Assembly (NCBI RefSeq): GCF_003151075.1
Contig: NZ_CP029482.1
Span: 6,478,001 to 6,542,000, forward strand
From: Pseudomonas sp. 31-12
Lineage (GTDB): Bacteria > Pseudomonadota > Gammaproteobacteria > Pseudomonadales > Pseudomonadaceae
DNA length: 64,000 nt
Reading direction: 5' to 3'
In this document: positions 44,386 to 52,318 of the stretch, piece by piece
Layout of the letters: the number at the start of each line of letters is the position of its first letter
Position numbering within the stretch: position 1 is the stretch's first letter
Notes under the pieces: model-generated
Database searches by the model: none
The model's input: the letters and a program-made list of their open reading frames with translations, nothing else
What the model was told of the DNA's origin: nothing
Translations under genes and position numbers: made by a program

Positions 44386-45754
44386 TGCCTGGAAAGCGCC
44401 TTTGAAACTGGCGGTGGTCGGCCACACCAACGTCGGCAAAACCTCGTTGCTGCGCACCCTCACCCGGGATGTCGGTTTCGGCGAAGTGTCCCATCGCCCC
44501 AGCACCACCCGCCACGTCGAAGGCGCGCGGTTGTCGGTGGACGGCGAGCCGTTGCTCGATCTCTACGACACGCCTGGCCTTGAAGACGCCATCGCCCTGC
44601 TCGACTATCTCGAACGCCTGGAACGTCCCGGCGAACGCCTCGACGGCCCGGCACGGCTGGCCCGATTCCTCGAAGGCAGCGAAGCCCGCCAGCGCTTTGA
44701 ACAGGAAGCCAAAGTGCTGCGGCAATTGCTCGCCTCGGACGCCGGCCTGTATGTGATCGATGCCCGGGAGCCGGTTCTGGCCAAGTACCGCGACGAACTG
44801 GAAGTGCTGGCCAGTTGCGGCAAACCACTGCTGCCGGTACTGAATTTCGTCAGTAGCGCCAACCATCGCGAGCCGGATTGGCGTGAAGCCCTGGCACGCT
44901 TGGGCCTGCATGCCCTGGTGCGTTTCGACAGCGTTGCACCGCCCGAGGATGGCGAGCGTCGCCTCTATGAAAGTCTCGCCCTGTTGCTGGAAAACTCCCG
45001 CGAACAACTGGAGCGCCTGATCGCCGATCAACAGGCTCAACGCCTGGCCCGTCAGCAAAGTGCGGCGCGGTTGATTGCCGAGTTGCTGATCGATTGCGCC
45101 GCGTGCCGGCGCAGTGTGGTCAGCGATGCGGAACAGGAACAGCAGGCGATCAGCGAACTGCGCAAAGCCGTTCGCCAACGGGAGCAGCGTTGCGTTGAAG
45201 GCTTGCTCAAGCTCTACGCCTTCCGCCCACAGGACGCAGCGGCCAGCGATCTGCCGCTGCTCGATGGCCGTTGGGGCGATGATTTGTTCAACCCGGAAAC
45301 CCTCAAGCAATTGGGTGTTCGAGTCGGTGGCGGTATCGCTGCCGGTGCGGCCGCCGGTGCCGGGGTCGACTTGCTGGTGGGCGGCCTGACCCTCGGCGCA
45401 GCGGCGCTGGCCGGTGCGATTGCTGGCGGCGCCCTGCAAACCGCGCGCAGTTATGGCAGCCGGCTGATGAGCAAGATCAGAGGTCAGCGAGAATTGACGG
45501 TCGACGACAGCGTGTTGCGGCTGTTGGCCCTGCGTCAGCGGCAGTTGCTGCAAGCGTTGAACGTGCGCGGGCATGCGGCGATGGACAGCATCCAGGTGGC
45601 CACGCCGCAGGACAAGACCTGGCGCGAAGGCAAACTGCCCGAAGCCTTGAACAAAGCACGGGCGCATCCGCAGTGGTCGTCGCTGAATCCGCAGGCGAAG
45701 TTGAGTCAGGCGGAGCGGCAGGAGCAGATAGAGGCGTTGGCGCAGCAGCTATAA
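44378..45754 (+). CDS. DUF3482 GTPase
   Basis: This 458-residue protein has an N-terminal Era-like GTPase domain. G1 is VVGHTNVGKTSLLRTL, the switch I Thr lies in PSTTRHVEG, G3 is LYDTPGLEDA, and the G4 region reads PVLNFVSSAN (Asn without the usual NKxD, as in some DUF3482 members). The C-terminal part contains a glycine-rich hydrophobic segment, GGGIAAGAAAGAGVDLLVGGLTLGAAALAGAIAGGA (residues ~320-355), that could insert in the membrane. It is coupled to the DUF2868 gene. The function is unknown; dynamin- or mechanosensing-like membrane work is speculation. Confidence 0.88.
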   Translation: MTNAWKAPLKLAVVGHTNVGKTSLLRTLTRDVGFGEVSHRPSTTRHVEGARLSVDGEPLLDLYDTPGLEDAIALLDYLERLERPGERLDGPARLARFLEGSEARQRFEQEAKVLRQLLASDAGLYVIDAREPVLAKYRDELEVLASCGKPLLPVLNFVSSANHREPDWREALARLGLHALVRFDSVAPPEDGERRLYESLALLLENSREQLERLIADQQAQRLARQQSAARLIAELLIDCAACRRSVVSDAEQEQQAISELRKAVRQREQRCVEGLLKLYAFRPQDAAASDLPLLDGRWGDDLFNPETLKQLGVRVGGGIAAGAAAGAGVDLLVGGLTLGAAALAGAIAGGALQTARSYGSRLMSKIRGQRELTVDDSVLRLLALRQRQLLQALNVRGHAAMDSIQVATPQDKTWREGKLPEALNKARAHPQWSSLNPQAKLSQAERQEQIEALAQQL

Positions 45755-45783
45755 ACCCTGGTGATTGTGGTGCCTGGGCTGAC

Positions 45784-45853
45784 CTCATCGCGAGCAGGCT
45801 CGCTCCCACAGTTGGAATGCGTTCCCCTGTGGGAGCTAGCCTGCTAGCGATGG
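45784..45853. repeat. Heterotypic REP pair (CGAGC arm with CTAGC arm)
   Basis: The left arm CATCGCGAGCAGGCTCGCTC is of the CGAGC subtype. The right arm GGGAGCTAGCCTGCTAGCGA is of the CTAGC subtype. Most other pairs in the window have like arms. Confidence 0.82.
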
Positions 45854-45872
45854 CTGCGACTCGGTTTCGCGG

Positions 45873-46295
45873 TCATGCGCTGATCTTCAAGAACTCCCGT
45901 ACCAACGCCCTGACCCGATTGCGATCCGTGCGATTGGCTCGCCCGTCGTTGTCCACGTCCGAACTCAGAATCAGTTCGAACACCCCATCGTTATCAAGAT
46001 CACGGACGGCGGCTTTATAGGCAATCACTGGCCCTTCATGAAAATGCAGGCGCACCGTTTCAGGCGTGCCGTCTGCGGATGGATTCTGCGAGAAGATGCG
46101 CAAGTGGCGCGCCTCACCTTCACCGCTGTTGAACCAGGCGCACTTCAAATAGGTGTTGCCCAACGCCTTCATACGCTGCCGGTCAGTCTCTGTCACCTCA
46201 CGCGGCATTTGCTCCTCTTCATGAAACCGGAAACGAACCGTATCCGCCGCCCCTGCCCCGCTTCGATCCTGTGCAATCACTTCCAAATAACGCAT
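45873..46295 (-). CDS. Hypothetical protein with repeated DxDxDG calcium-type loops
   Basis: ATG 46295 is preferred because AAGGAAG lies seven bases upstream; this gives 140 residues. There is no signal peptide. The sequence is an internal duplication: VRFRFHEEEQ and VRLHFHEGPV start the two halves. The C-terminal part carries AVRDLDNDGVFELIL, as in FG-GAP/VCBS repeats, and SSDVDNDGRANRTDRNRV, a canonical 12-residue EF-hand or dockerin-like Asp ladder. Calcium binding is therefore plausible. I recognise no named family. It lies just downstream of the phosphonate genes on the same strand, 85 bases away, but nothing links it to them functionally. Confidence 0.72.
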   Translation of the reverse strand: MRYLEVIAQDRSGAGAADTVRFRFHEEEQMPREVTETDRQRMKALGNTYLKCAWFNSGEGEARHLRIFSQNPSADGTPETVRLHFHEGPVIAYKAAVRDLDNDGVFELILSSDVDNDGRANRTDRNRVRALVREFLKISA

Positions 46296-46380
46296 CCGTG
46301 CACTTCCTTGCGAAAAGCCCAGGCTGAGCTGTTGCCGCAAGGTAATCGATCCGCCGTTTCGCTATTGCCTGTGAGACAAC

Positions 46381-46947
46381 TCAACGCGACTCGCCGGACA
46401 AGAGGTTCACTGCCTTGCGCTTCAACACCTCGAGATCCATCACCGGAACCCACTGCTCCTTGGCCAACTCATCCCACTGCCGCATGGGCAAACTGACTTT
46501 GCACAATGGGTCCTGTTCGAAGGCTTCAGCCTCGGAAGCCGTCATCACCCCGCCTTGATATTCCAGGGTCCGGCGGCTGGCTTCGCTCAATCGTTCGTAG
46601 TACCCGGGCTCTTTGAGCGTCAGATATCGCTTGGCCTGAACGTGGTATTCCACCAGCCGCGCCAGGCGCTCGCTGAAACCTGCACGACGCAAGTAATCGG
46701 CGCCCAGACGCTCGTGGCTGACCACGCCGAAGCCGCCCATGTTCTCGGTGCTCTCGCCGCAGATATGCCCGATGTCGTGGAAGAACGCGGCCAACACCAC
46801 TTCATCATCAAAGCCTTCGGCCATGGCCAGTTCGGCCGCCTGGGACATGTGTTCGATCTGCGACACCGGCTCGCCGATGTAGTCGCTGTCGCCAAAGCGC
46901 TCGTACAAACCGAACACCTGGGCAATCACGTGTTCATGACGCGTCAT
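46381..46947 (-). CDS. phnZ: PhnZ-like HD-domain mixed-valent di-iron oxygenase
   Basis: This 188-residue HD protein of the phosphonate-operon type is related to PhnZ, which splits 2-amino-1-hydroxyethylphosphonate into glycine and phosphate with O2. The diagnostic residues follow PhnZ with a one- or two-residue offset: Tyr23 and Glu26 (DYIGE), His33 (QIEHMSQ), His57-Asp58 (FFHDIGH), His78 (VSHERLGADYL) and the HVQAKRYL block. It overlaps the FAD oxidoreductase upstream by four bases, so the two proteins are made together. No PhnY hydroxylase gene is present to make the hydroxylated substrate. Confidence 0.85.
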   Translation of the reverse strand: MTRHEHVIAQVFGLYERFGDSDYIGEPVSQIEHMSQAAELAMAEGFDDEVVLAAFFHDIGHICGESTENMGGFGVVSHERLGADYLRRAGFSERLARLVEYHVQAKRYLTLKEPGYYERLSEASRRTLEYQGGVMTASEAEAFEQDPLCKVSLPMRQWDELAKEQWVPVMDLEVLKRKAVNLLSGESR

Positions 46948-48080
46948 ATGTTTTCCCCCAACACTTGAGCGACATTGCGTTCGGCCATCGCCGGCCCGAC
47001 GCTCATGCCGACGCCGGTGTGCATCAGTGCCACCCTCACACCGGGCATCGGCCGCAGGAACGAGAACGGCGCCGGCCCTCGTGAACCATAGACACCCTGC
47101 CAGCGTTCGACCACTTGCACCTTGCAGCCGAGGGTTTGTTCAGCGAGTTCGATCATCCAGTTATCCACTTGCTCGGCGTTGAACGGCGACGGATCGCGGC
47201 CGTAATGGTGGGAGTCGCCGATGATCAATTCGCCATAAGGCGTCGGGCTGATCAGCAGGTGGATGCCGTTTTCATGCAGGTGCGGTTCCTCGCGCAGGAT
47301 TTGCGCCTGCACCGCCGCCGCTTCCGGCAGATCGGCGAAGGCGCCGTAGTGCACGCAACTTAACCCGGTGAGCAATGCGTGTTGCAGATTGAGGTTGATC
47401 TGCGGTCGGGCGCGGAGCATTTGCAGGCGGCAGATTTGCGGGTTGAGCGCGGCGATCGGCTCGGCCAGCAAGGTCTGATAGTCGTGGCCGGAGCAGACGA
47501 TGATCTGCTCGGCGCTGAAGGTGCCGGCGGTGCTGTGCAGGCGACCCGGTTCGATGTCGCGCACCAGGGTGGAGAAGTGAAACTCGACGCCGAGGTCGCG
47601 GCGCAGGTAGTCGATCAACGCAGGAATCGCTTCGCGGGAATACAGTTGTTGATCGTCCTGGCCGTGCAACGCGGCGCGGTGATGGCGGAACTGGCCACCG
47701 TAGAGATCGCGTAAAGCAGCACCGCGCAGCAGGTCGACGCGGTAACCGTGTTCCACGGCGCGGCCGGTGCAGAAAGCTTCGAGCAGGTGTTCTTCGGCTT
47801 CGGTGCGGGCGAACAGGTACGAGCCGTTGCGTTTGAGTTGCAGGCCGGCCAGGTGTGCCCATTGGCCCCAGATGTCGCGGCTGGCCCTGGCCAGTTCGAG
47901 CATCGGGCCCGGGGGTTGGCCGGTGACGAGGGCTTGGCCGAAATTGCGGACCGAGGCGCCCAAGGGGGTTTCGCTACGTTCGAAAACCGCGACTTTGAGA
48001 CCGCGCCTGGCGGCGGCGTAGGCGTGGGACAGGCCGAGGATGCCGGCGCCGACGATCAGCATGTCGTTGTGTTGTGTCAT
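46944..48080 (-). CDS. Phosphonate-associated FAD-dependent oxidoreductase (DAO family)
   Basis: ATG 48080 starts MTQHNDMLIVGAGILGLSHAYAAARRG, a D-amino-acid-oxidase-type FAD motif, in a 378-residue protein. It closes with MHTGVGMSVGPAMAERNVAQVL. It matches the family of FAD oxidoreductases found in 2-aminoethylphosphonate operons (TIGR03364 as I recall), some of which have been shown to oxidise the amine of AEP or N-methyl-AEP. Here it would process the amine of the imported phosphonate before or alongside the PhnZ-like enzyme. It is separated from the transporter genes by a REP pair. Confidence 0.85.
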   Translation of the reverse strand: MTQHNDMLIVGAGILGLSHAYAAARRGLKVAVFERSETPLGASVRNFGQALVTGQPPGPMLELARASRDIWGQWAHLAGLQLKRNGSYLFARTEAEEHLLEAFCTGRAVEHGYRVDLLRGAALRDLYGGQFRHHRAALHGQDDQQLYSREAIPALIDYLRRDLGVEFHFSTLVRDIEPGRLHSTAGTFSAEQIIVCSGHDYQTLLAEPIAALNPQICRLQMLRARPQINLNLQHALLTGLSCVHYGAFADLPEAAAVQAQILREEPHLHENGIHLLISPTPYGELIIGDSHHYGRDPSPFNAEQVDNWMIELAEQTLGCKVQVVERWQGVYGSRGPAPFSFLRPMPGVRVALMHTGVGMSVGPAMAERNVAQVLGENI

Positions 48081-48106
48081 GTGGATTTGTCCTGAGTTCA
48101 AAGCCG

Positions 48107-48200
48107 CCATCGCTGGCAAGCCAGCTCCCACAGGGTCTCTGGTGTTCACAAAACCTGTGTTCACCCTGAATCCCTGTGGGAGCTGGCTTGCCAGCGATGG
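48107..48200. repeat. REP pair (REPIN), CTGGC subtype
   Basis: CCATCGCTGGCAAGCCAGCT and the inverted AGCTGGCTTGCCAGCGATGG flank ~50 bases. It lies within the phosphonate gene run, between the binding-protein gene and the FAD oxidoreductase gene. Confidence 0.88.
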
Positions 48201-48223
48201 GGCCCTGTCAGCCGATAGAGATC

Positions 48224-49249
48224 TTACTTGGCAGCCACTTTCTCGGACTTGCCGTCATAGCGCTTGCGCCACTCGGTCAGGATCTCGTCGCGATGCTTCG
48301 ACGCCCAGGCAAAATCGTTTTTGATCAAACGCTGCTCGTAATCCGCCGGCAATTCGGTCTGCGGCTTGGCAATCCCCGGCTGCGCGAGCACCGCGAAGTT
48401 CTCTTTATAAAGCTCCATCGCCGCCGGGCTGGCCGAGAAGTCAGCCAGTTTCTTCGCGGCGTCTTCATGCGGTGTGCCTTTGATCACAGCGGTCGCTTCG
48501 ATCTCCCAGCCCAGGCCTTCCTTCGGCAGGATGATGTCCAGCGGTGCGCCCTGGCGCTTCAACTGAACAGCCGGGTATTCGAAGGATATGCCGATCGGAA
48601 ACTCTCCCGCCGCCGCCAGTTTGCAAGGCTTGGAACCGGAGTGAACGTACTGGCCGATGTTCTGGTGCAGGTCGTCCATGTACTGCCAGCCCTGCTTCTC
48701 GCCGAAGGTCTGCAGCCAGGCGCTGACGTCGAGGAAACCGGTGCCGGACGAGGCCGGGTTGGGCATGACGATCTTGCCTTTGTACTCAGGCTTGGTCAGG
48801 TCCTGCCAGCTCACCGGTTTGGTCAATCCCTGTTTCTCGGCTTCGACGGTGTTGAAGCAAATGGTCGCGGCCCAGACGTCCATACCGACCCAGGCGGGCG
48901 GGTTGGCGGCGTCGCGGTAGTTGCCACCGATCTTGCCCAGGTCTTTCGGCGCGTAGCTTTGCAGCATGCCTTGCTGATCGAGGATCGCCAGGCTCGACGC
49001 CGCCAGGCCCCAGACTGCGTCAGCCTGTGGGCGAGCTTTTTCGGCCAGCAGTTTGGCGGTAATGATCCCGGTGGAATCGCGCACCCACTTGATCTCGATG
49101 TCCGGGTTGGCTTTTTCGAAGGCTTCTTTGTAGGTCTTCAGTTGCTCGGCTTCGAGGGCGGTGTACACCGTCAACTCGGTTGGCGCCGCGAAGGCGTTCA
49201 GGCTGAAAGCGGTGAGGACAGCAGCGGCCAGGGCCAGGGGCTTGAACAT
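48224..49249 (-). CDS. aepX: 2-Aminoethylphosphonate ABC transporter, binding protein
   Basis: This 341-residue periplasmic binding protein has a signal peptide (MFKPLALAAAVLTAFSLNAFA). Its mature start, PTELTVYTALEAEQLKTYKEAFEKANPDIEIKWVRDSTGIITAKLLAEK, is of the iron/thiamine/phosphonate binding-protein cluster and corresponds to the AEP-specific subgroup (PhnS2/AepX). AepX of P. putida binds 2-aminoethylphosphonate with high affinity. ATG 49249 with AGGAAAAG is used; upstream extensions of the frame are spurious. It is the third transporter gene, after the ATPase and permease genes. Confidence 0.87.
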   Translation of the reverse strand: MFKPLALAAAVLTAFSLNAFAAPTELTVYTALEAEQLKTYKEAFEKANPDIEIKWVRDSTGIITAKLLAEKARPQADAVWGLAASSLAILDQQGMLQSYAPKDLGKIGGNYRDAANPPAWVGMDVWAATICFNTVEAEKQGLTKPVSWQDLTKPEYKGKIVMPNPASSGTGFLDVSAWLQTFGEKQGWQYMDDLHQNIGQYVHSGSKPCKLAAAGEFPIGISFEYPAVQLKRQGAPLDIILPKEGLGWEIEATAVIKGTPHEDAAKKLADFSASPAAMELYKENFAVLAQPGIAKPQTELPADYEQRLIKNDFAWASKHRDEILTEWRKRYDGKSEKVAAK

Positions 49250-49290
49250 GATCTTTTCCTGTTTTGAGTTGAGGTTTGCGGGATGGGGAA

Positions 49291-51015
49291 TCAATTGCCA
49301 GGCGCGGTCTGCCGCCAGGCCTGAGAGCGGCGCAGCAACCCGCGCGAAGCCCAGGCCAGCAGCAGGGACACGCCCGCCGAGGTAAAGAGAATCAGGGTCG
49401 ACATCGCCGCCGCGCCGCCGACGTTGCCGGCATCGTCCATGTTCAGCACCGCCACCGCCGCGAGGATGGTGTCGGGGCTGTAGAGGAAGATCGCCGCCGA
49501 GACGGTGGTCATGGCCGAGACGAACAGGTAGCGCACGATGTCCAGCAGCGCCGGCAGGCAAATCGGCACGGTGACCCGCAGGTAGTGCCGATACAGCGGC
49601 GCCTTGAGCGACAGTGCGGCGGCTTCGAACTCGGCGTCGAGCTGGCGCAGCGCCGTGGTCGCGGTCATTTGCGCGGTGGTCAAATAGTGAGCAATGGTGC
49701 AGACCACCAGAAGAGTCATGGTCCCGTAGAGCACATGCAGCGGGTTGCCGCTGAGGTTGAAGAAAAAAACGTAACCCAGGCCCAGCACCAGACCTGGCAC
49801 CGCCATCGGTACGAAACTGAGCATGCGCAGGGTCAGGTTCAGTCCGCGCTGGCCCTTGGTTTTTTCCATCAGGTAGGCGCCGGTGAAAATCAGCACGCTG
49901 CCGATCAACGCCGTGCACAGGGCCATCTTCACGCTGTTGCCGTAGGCCAACCAGCCGCCGCCCGCGGTGTCGTTGAACTGGTAGTGGTTGAGCGACAGCG
50001 ACAGGTTGTACGGCCAGAATTTCACCAGTGAGGAGAACACCGCCATGCCGAACACCAGCAGCAACACCGCGCAGATCAACAGCACGATGACCAGGTAGCA
50101 ACCGTCCCGCAGCTTCGACGGTGCCGGTTGAAACACCTGAGCCCGGCCGCTCATGGAATCGCCGTGACGTCGACGCAACCAGGCATCGACCCCGAAACTG
50201 AACAGTGCCGGCAGTAACAGAACCATACCGATCAAAGCGCCGCGACCGAATTGCTGCTGGCCGACCACCGCTTTGTAGGCCTCCAGCGCCAGCACTTGAT
50301 AATCGCCACCGACCACCACGGGCACGCCGAAGTCAGTGATGGTCAGGGTGAACACCAGACAAAACGCCGCGAACACGGCCTGACGCGTTGCCGGCCAAGT
50401 AATGCTGCGAAAGGCCCTTGCCGGACTGGCGCCCATGCTGGAGGCGGCATCGAACAGTCGCGCATCCGCCAGGGAAAGCGCCGACAGAAGAATCATCAAG
50501 GCGTGTGGGAAGGTGTAGATGACCTCGCCCAGAACAATGCCCCAGAAGCCGTAGATATTGTCCGAGAGCAAACCGCGCAGCATGCCCTGGTTGCCGAACA
50601 GATAAACCAGCGCAATCCCCGGCAACATCGACGGCGCCATCAAGGGCAGCAGCGACATCCCGCGCCAGATGCCTTTGCCGGGAATCAACGTGCGTTGCAG
50701 CGCGTAGGCAAACAGGTAGGCCAGCGGTACGACAATCGCCGCGACGCTGAGGGACACTTTCAAACTGTTGCCCAGCAACCAGTGGAAGTTCGCACTGGTC
50801 ACCAGTTCACGAGCCGCGACCAGGCCGCCACCCTGCCCCGCTTCCGAGCTGAAACCGCGCCAGAAGATCGCCAGCAACGGCATCAACACCGCGATGCCAA
50901 GCAACACCAATAAAAGGACTTTGCCACCGACCACGAACACCCGGTCGCCGATCTCGGCACGGGAGGTCTGCCGAACCTGCTTGTGCGGTATCGGCAGCGC
51001 GATGTTCGCGCTCAT
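49291..51015 (-). CDS. aepW: 2-Aminoethylphosphonate ABC transporter, fused permease
   Basis: This 574-residue inner-membrane permease contains two binding-protein-dependent permease domains in one chain (residues ~60-275 and ~335-560). EAA-type loops are ASSMGASPARAFRSITWPATRQAVFAAF in the first half and AALSLKAPLYRHYLRVTVPICLPALLDI in the second. This fused layout is typical of AEP (PhnU2/AepW type) and ferric-ion importers. ATG 51015 shares one base with the stop of the ATPase gene. The longer upstream frame overlaps that gene and is rejected. Confidence 0.87.
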   Translation of the reverse strand: MSANIALPIPHKQVRQTSRAEIGDRVFVVGGKVLLLVLLGIAVLMPLLAIFWRGFSSEAGQGGGLVAARELVTSANFHWLLGNSLKVSLSVAAIVVPLAYLFAYALQRTLIPGKGIWRGMSLLPLMAPSMLPGIALVYLFGNQGMLRGLLSDNIYGFWGIVLGEVIYTFPHALMILLSALSLADARLFDAASSMGASPARAFRSITWPATRQAVFAAFCLVFTLTITDFGVPVVVGGDYQVLALEAYKAVVGQQQFGRGALIGMVLLLPALFSFGVDAWLRRRHGDSMSGRAQVFQPAPSKLRDGCYLVIVLLICAVLLLVFGMAVFSSLVKFWPYNLSLSLNHYQFNDTAGGGWLAYGNSVKMALCTALIGSVLIFTGAYLMEKTKGQRGLNLTLRMLSFVPMAVPGLVLGLGYVFFFNLSGNPLHVLYGTMTLLVVCTIAHYLTTAQMTATTALRQLDAEFEAAALSLKAPLYRHYLRVTVPICLPALLDIVRYLFVSAMTTVSAAIFLYSPDTILAAVAVLNMDDAGNVGGAAAMSTLILFTSAGVSLLLAWASRGLLRRSQAWRQTAPGN

Positions 51016-52091
51016 CAGGCAAACACCTGCAGGCTGCGTGGCGGCAAGGCGACCATGATTTGCTGCGCGCCAAGACGCGGCATCGCTTCCGGTGCCAGTT
51101 CCGCCAGCAAGGCGTGGCCGGGCAGTTGATCGAGTTCGAAGCTCATGCGGCAGCGGTTGCCGAGGAAGGTGATTTCGCGAACCTTGGCCGGAAACAGGTT
51201 TTCTTCGTGTACCGGCGGGTTGACGTTGATCGCCTCCGGGCGGCAGAACAGACGGCCCGACGTGGTTTTGGCGCTGCCATCCACCAGGCGCATGCTCATT
51301 CCGCCGACCTGGGCGTGGCTGTCGCTGCTGCGGCTGAATGGCAGCCAGTTGCCCTGGCCGACAAACTCCGCCACAAACGGTGTGGCCGGGCGGTCGTAGA
51401 TTTCCTGCGGCGTGGCGTACTGCTCGACCTTGCCGTTGTTCATCACGGCGATGCGGTCGGCCATCAGCATGGCCTCGTCCTGATTGTGCGTGACCATCAA
51501 GGTGGTAACGCCGAGGTTGCGTTGCAATTGGCGCAGTTCGGTGCACAGATGCTCGCGAACCCGGGCGTCGAGAGCCGACATCGGTTCGTCGAGCAACAAC
51601 AAGGACGGCGCTGGCGCCAATGCCCGAGCCAGTGCGACACGCTGCTGTTGGCCGCCGGACAGTTGGCCGGGGTACTTTTTCTCACTGCCGGTCAGGCCGA
51701 CCAGTTCCAGCATCTGACCCACGCGTTTTCGCACTTCATCGCGACCACTGCCAGCGAGGCCGTAGGCAATGTTCGCTTCGACGGTGAGATTGGGGAACAG
51801 CGCGTAGGACTGGAAGAGAATGCCGTAGTCCCGCGCCTGGGGTGCCAGGTGGGAAACGTCGCGATCGCCGAGGTACAACTCGCCGCTGTCCTGTTTCTCC
51901 AGACCGGCGATGCAGCGCAGCAAGGTGGTTTTGCCACAGCCCGACGGGCCCAGCAGACACACCAGCTCACCGGCGGCGACGTCGAGGGAAACATTGTCCA
52001 GCGCGGTGAAGGCGCCAAAGCGTTTCTGCACGCCGCGCACCTTCATTGGGGCGCCGGGGTTGGTCAGGGCAGTTGTGATCGAGTGGTTCAT
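51015..52091 (-). CDS. aepV: 2-Aminoethylphosphonate ABC transporter, ATPase
   Basis: This 358-residue ABC ATPase has Walker A LLGPSGCGKTTLLRCIAG, Q-loop GILFQSYALFPNLTV, signature LSGGQQQRVALARAL, Walker B LLLLDEPMSALD, and the switch His in LMVTHNQDEAML. A C-terminal TOBE-like domain follows (residues ~245-358; FCRPEAINVN and VREITFLGNRCRMSFELDQL). It is the first gene of the transporter run, separated from the LysR gene by a REP pair and about 230 bases that should contain the operon promoter. Confidence 0.88.
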   Translation of the reverse strand: MNHSITTALTNPGAPMKVRGVQKRFGAFTALDNVSLDVAAGELVCLLGPSGCGKTTLLRCIAGLEKQDSGELYLGDRDVSHLAPQARDYGILFQSYALFPNLTVEANIAYGLAGSGRDEVRKRVGQMLELVGLTGSEKKYPGQLSGGQQQRVALARALAPAPSLLLLDEPMSALDARVREHLCTELRQLQRNLGVTTLMVTHNQDEAMLMADRIAVMNNGKVEQYATPQEIYDRPATPFVAEFVGQGNWLPFSRSSDSHAQVGGMSMRLVDGSAKTTSGRLFCRPEAINVNPPVHEENLFPAKVREITFLGNRCRMSFELDQLPGHALLAELAPEAMPRLGAQQIMVALPPRSLQVFA

Positions 52092-52219
52092 GGACAGACC
52101 TCATCAAGCAGATGAGAGCCATCCTAGGTTTGTAATGCGTCGGTCATGTGGCAGTGAGGCAAAAACGGCTGATAGTGGTATTCGGGGATTTGGGTTGAAT
52201 GGAACGAGCAATGAATAAC

Positions 52220-52314
52220 CTGTGGCGAGGGAGCTTGCTCCCGTTGGACTGCGCAGCCGTCCCATTTTTTGGCGCCGCTTCGCAGCCCAGCGGGAGCAAG
52301 CTCCCTCGCCACAG
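52220..52314. repeat. REP pair (REPIN), GGCGAGGGAGC subtype
   Basis: CTGTGGCGAGGGAGCTTGCT and the inverted GCAAGCTCCCTCGCCACAG flank ~45 bases, between the LysR gene and the aepV gene. Confidence 0.85.
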
Positions 52315-52318
52315 AGGT

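Noticed and set aside
49250..51546. In-frame upstream extensions of the aepX and aepW frames
   Set aside because: The extensions overlap coding sequence of the neighbouring genes in another frame; signal peptide and ribosome binding site positions fix the starts at 49249 and 51015.
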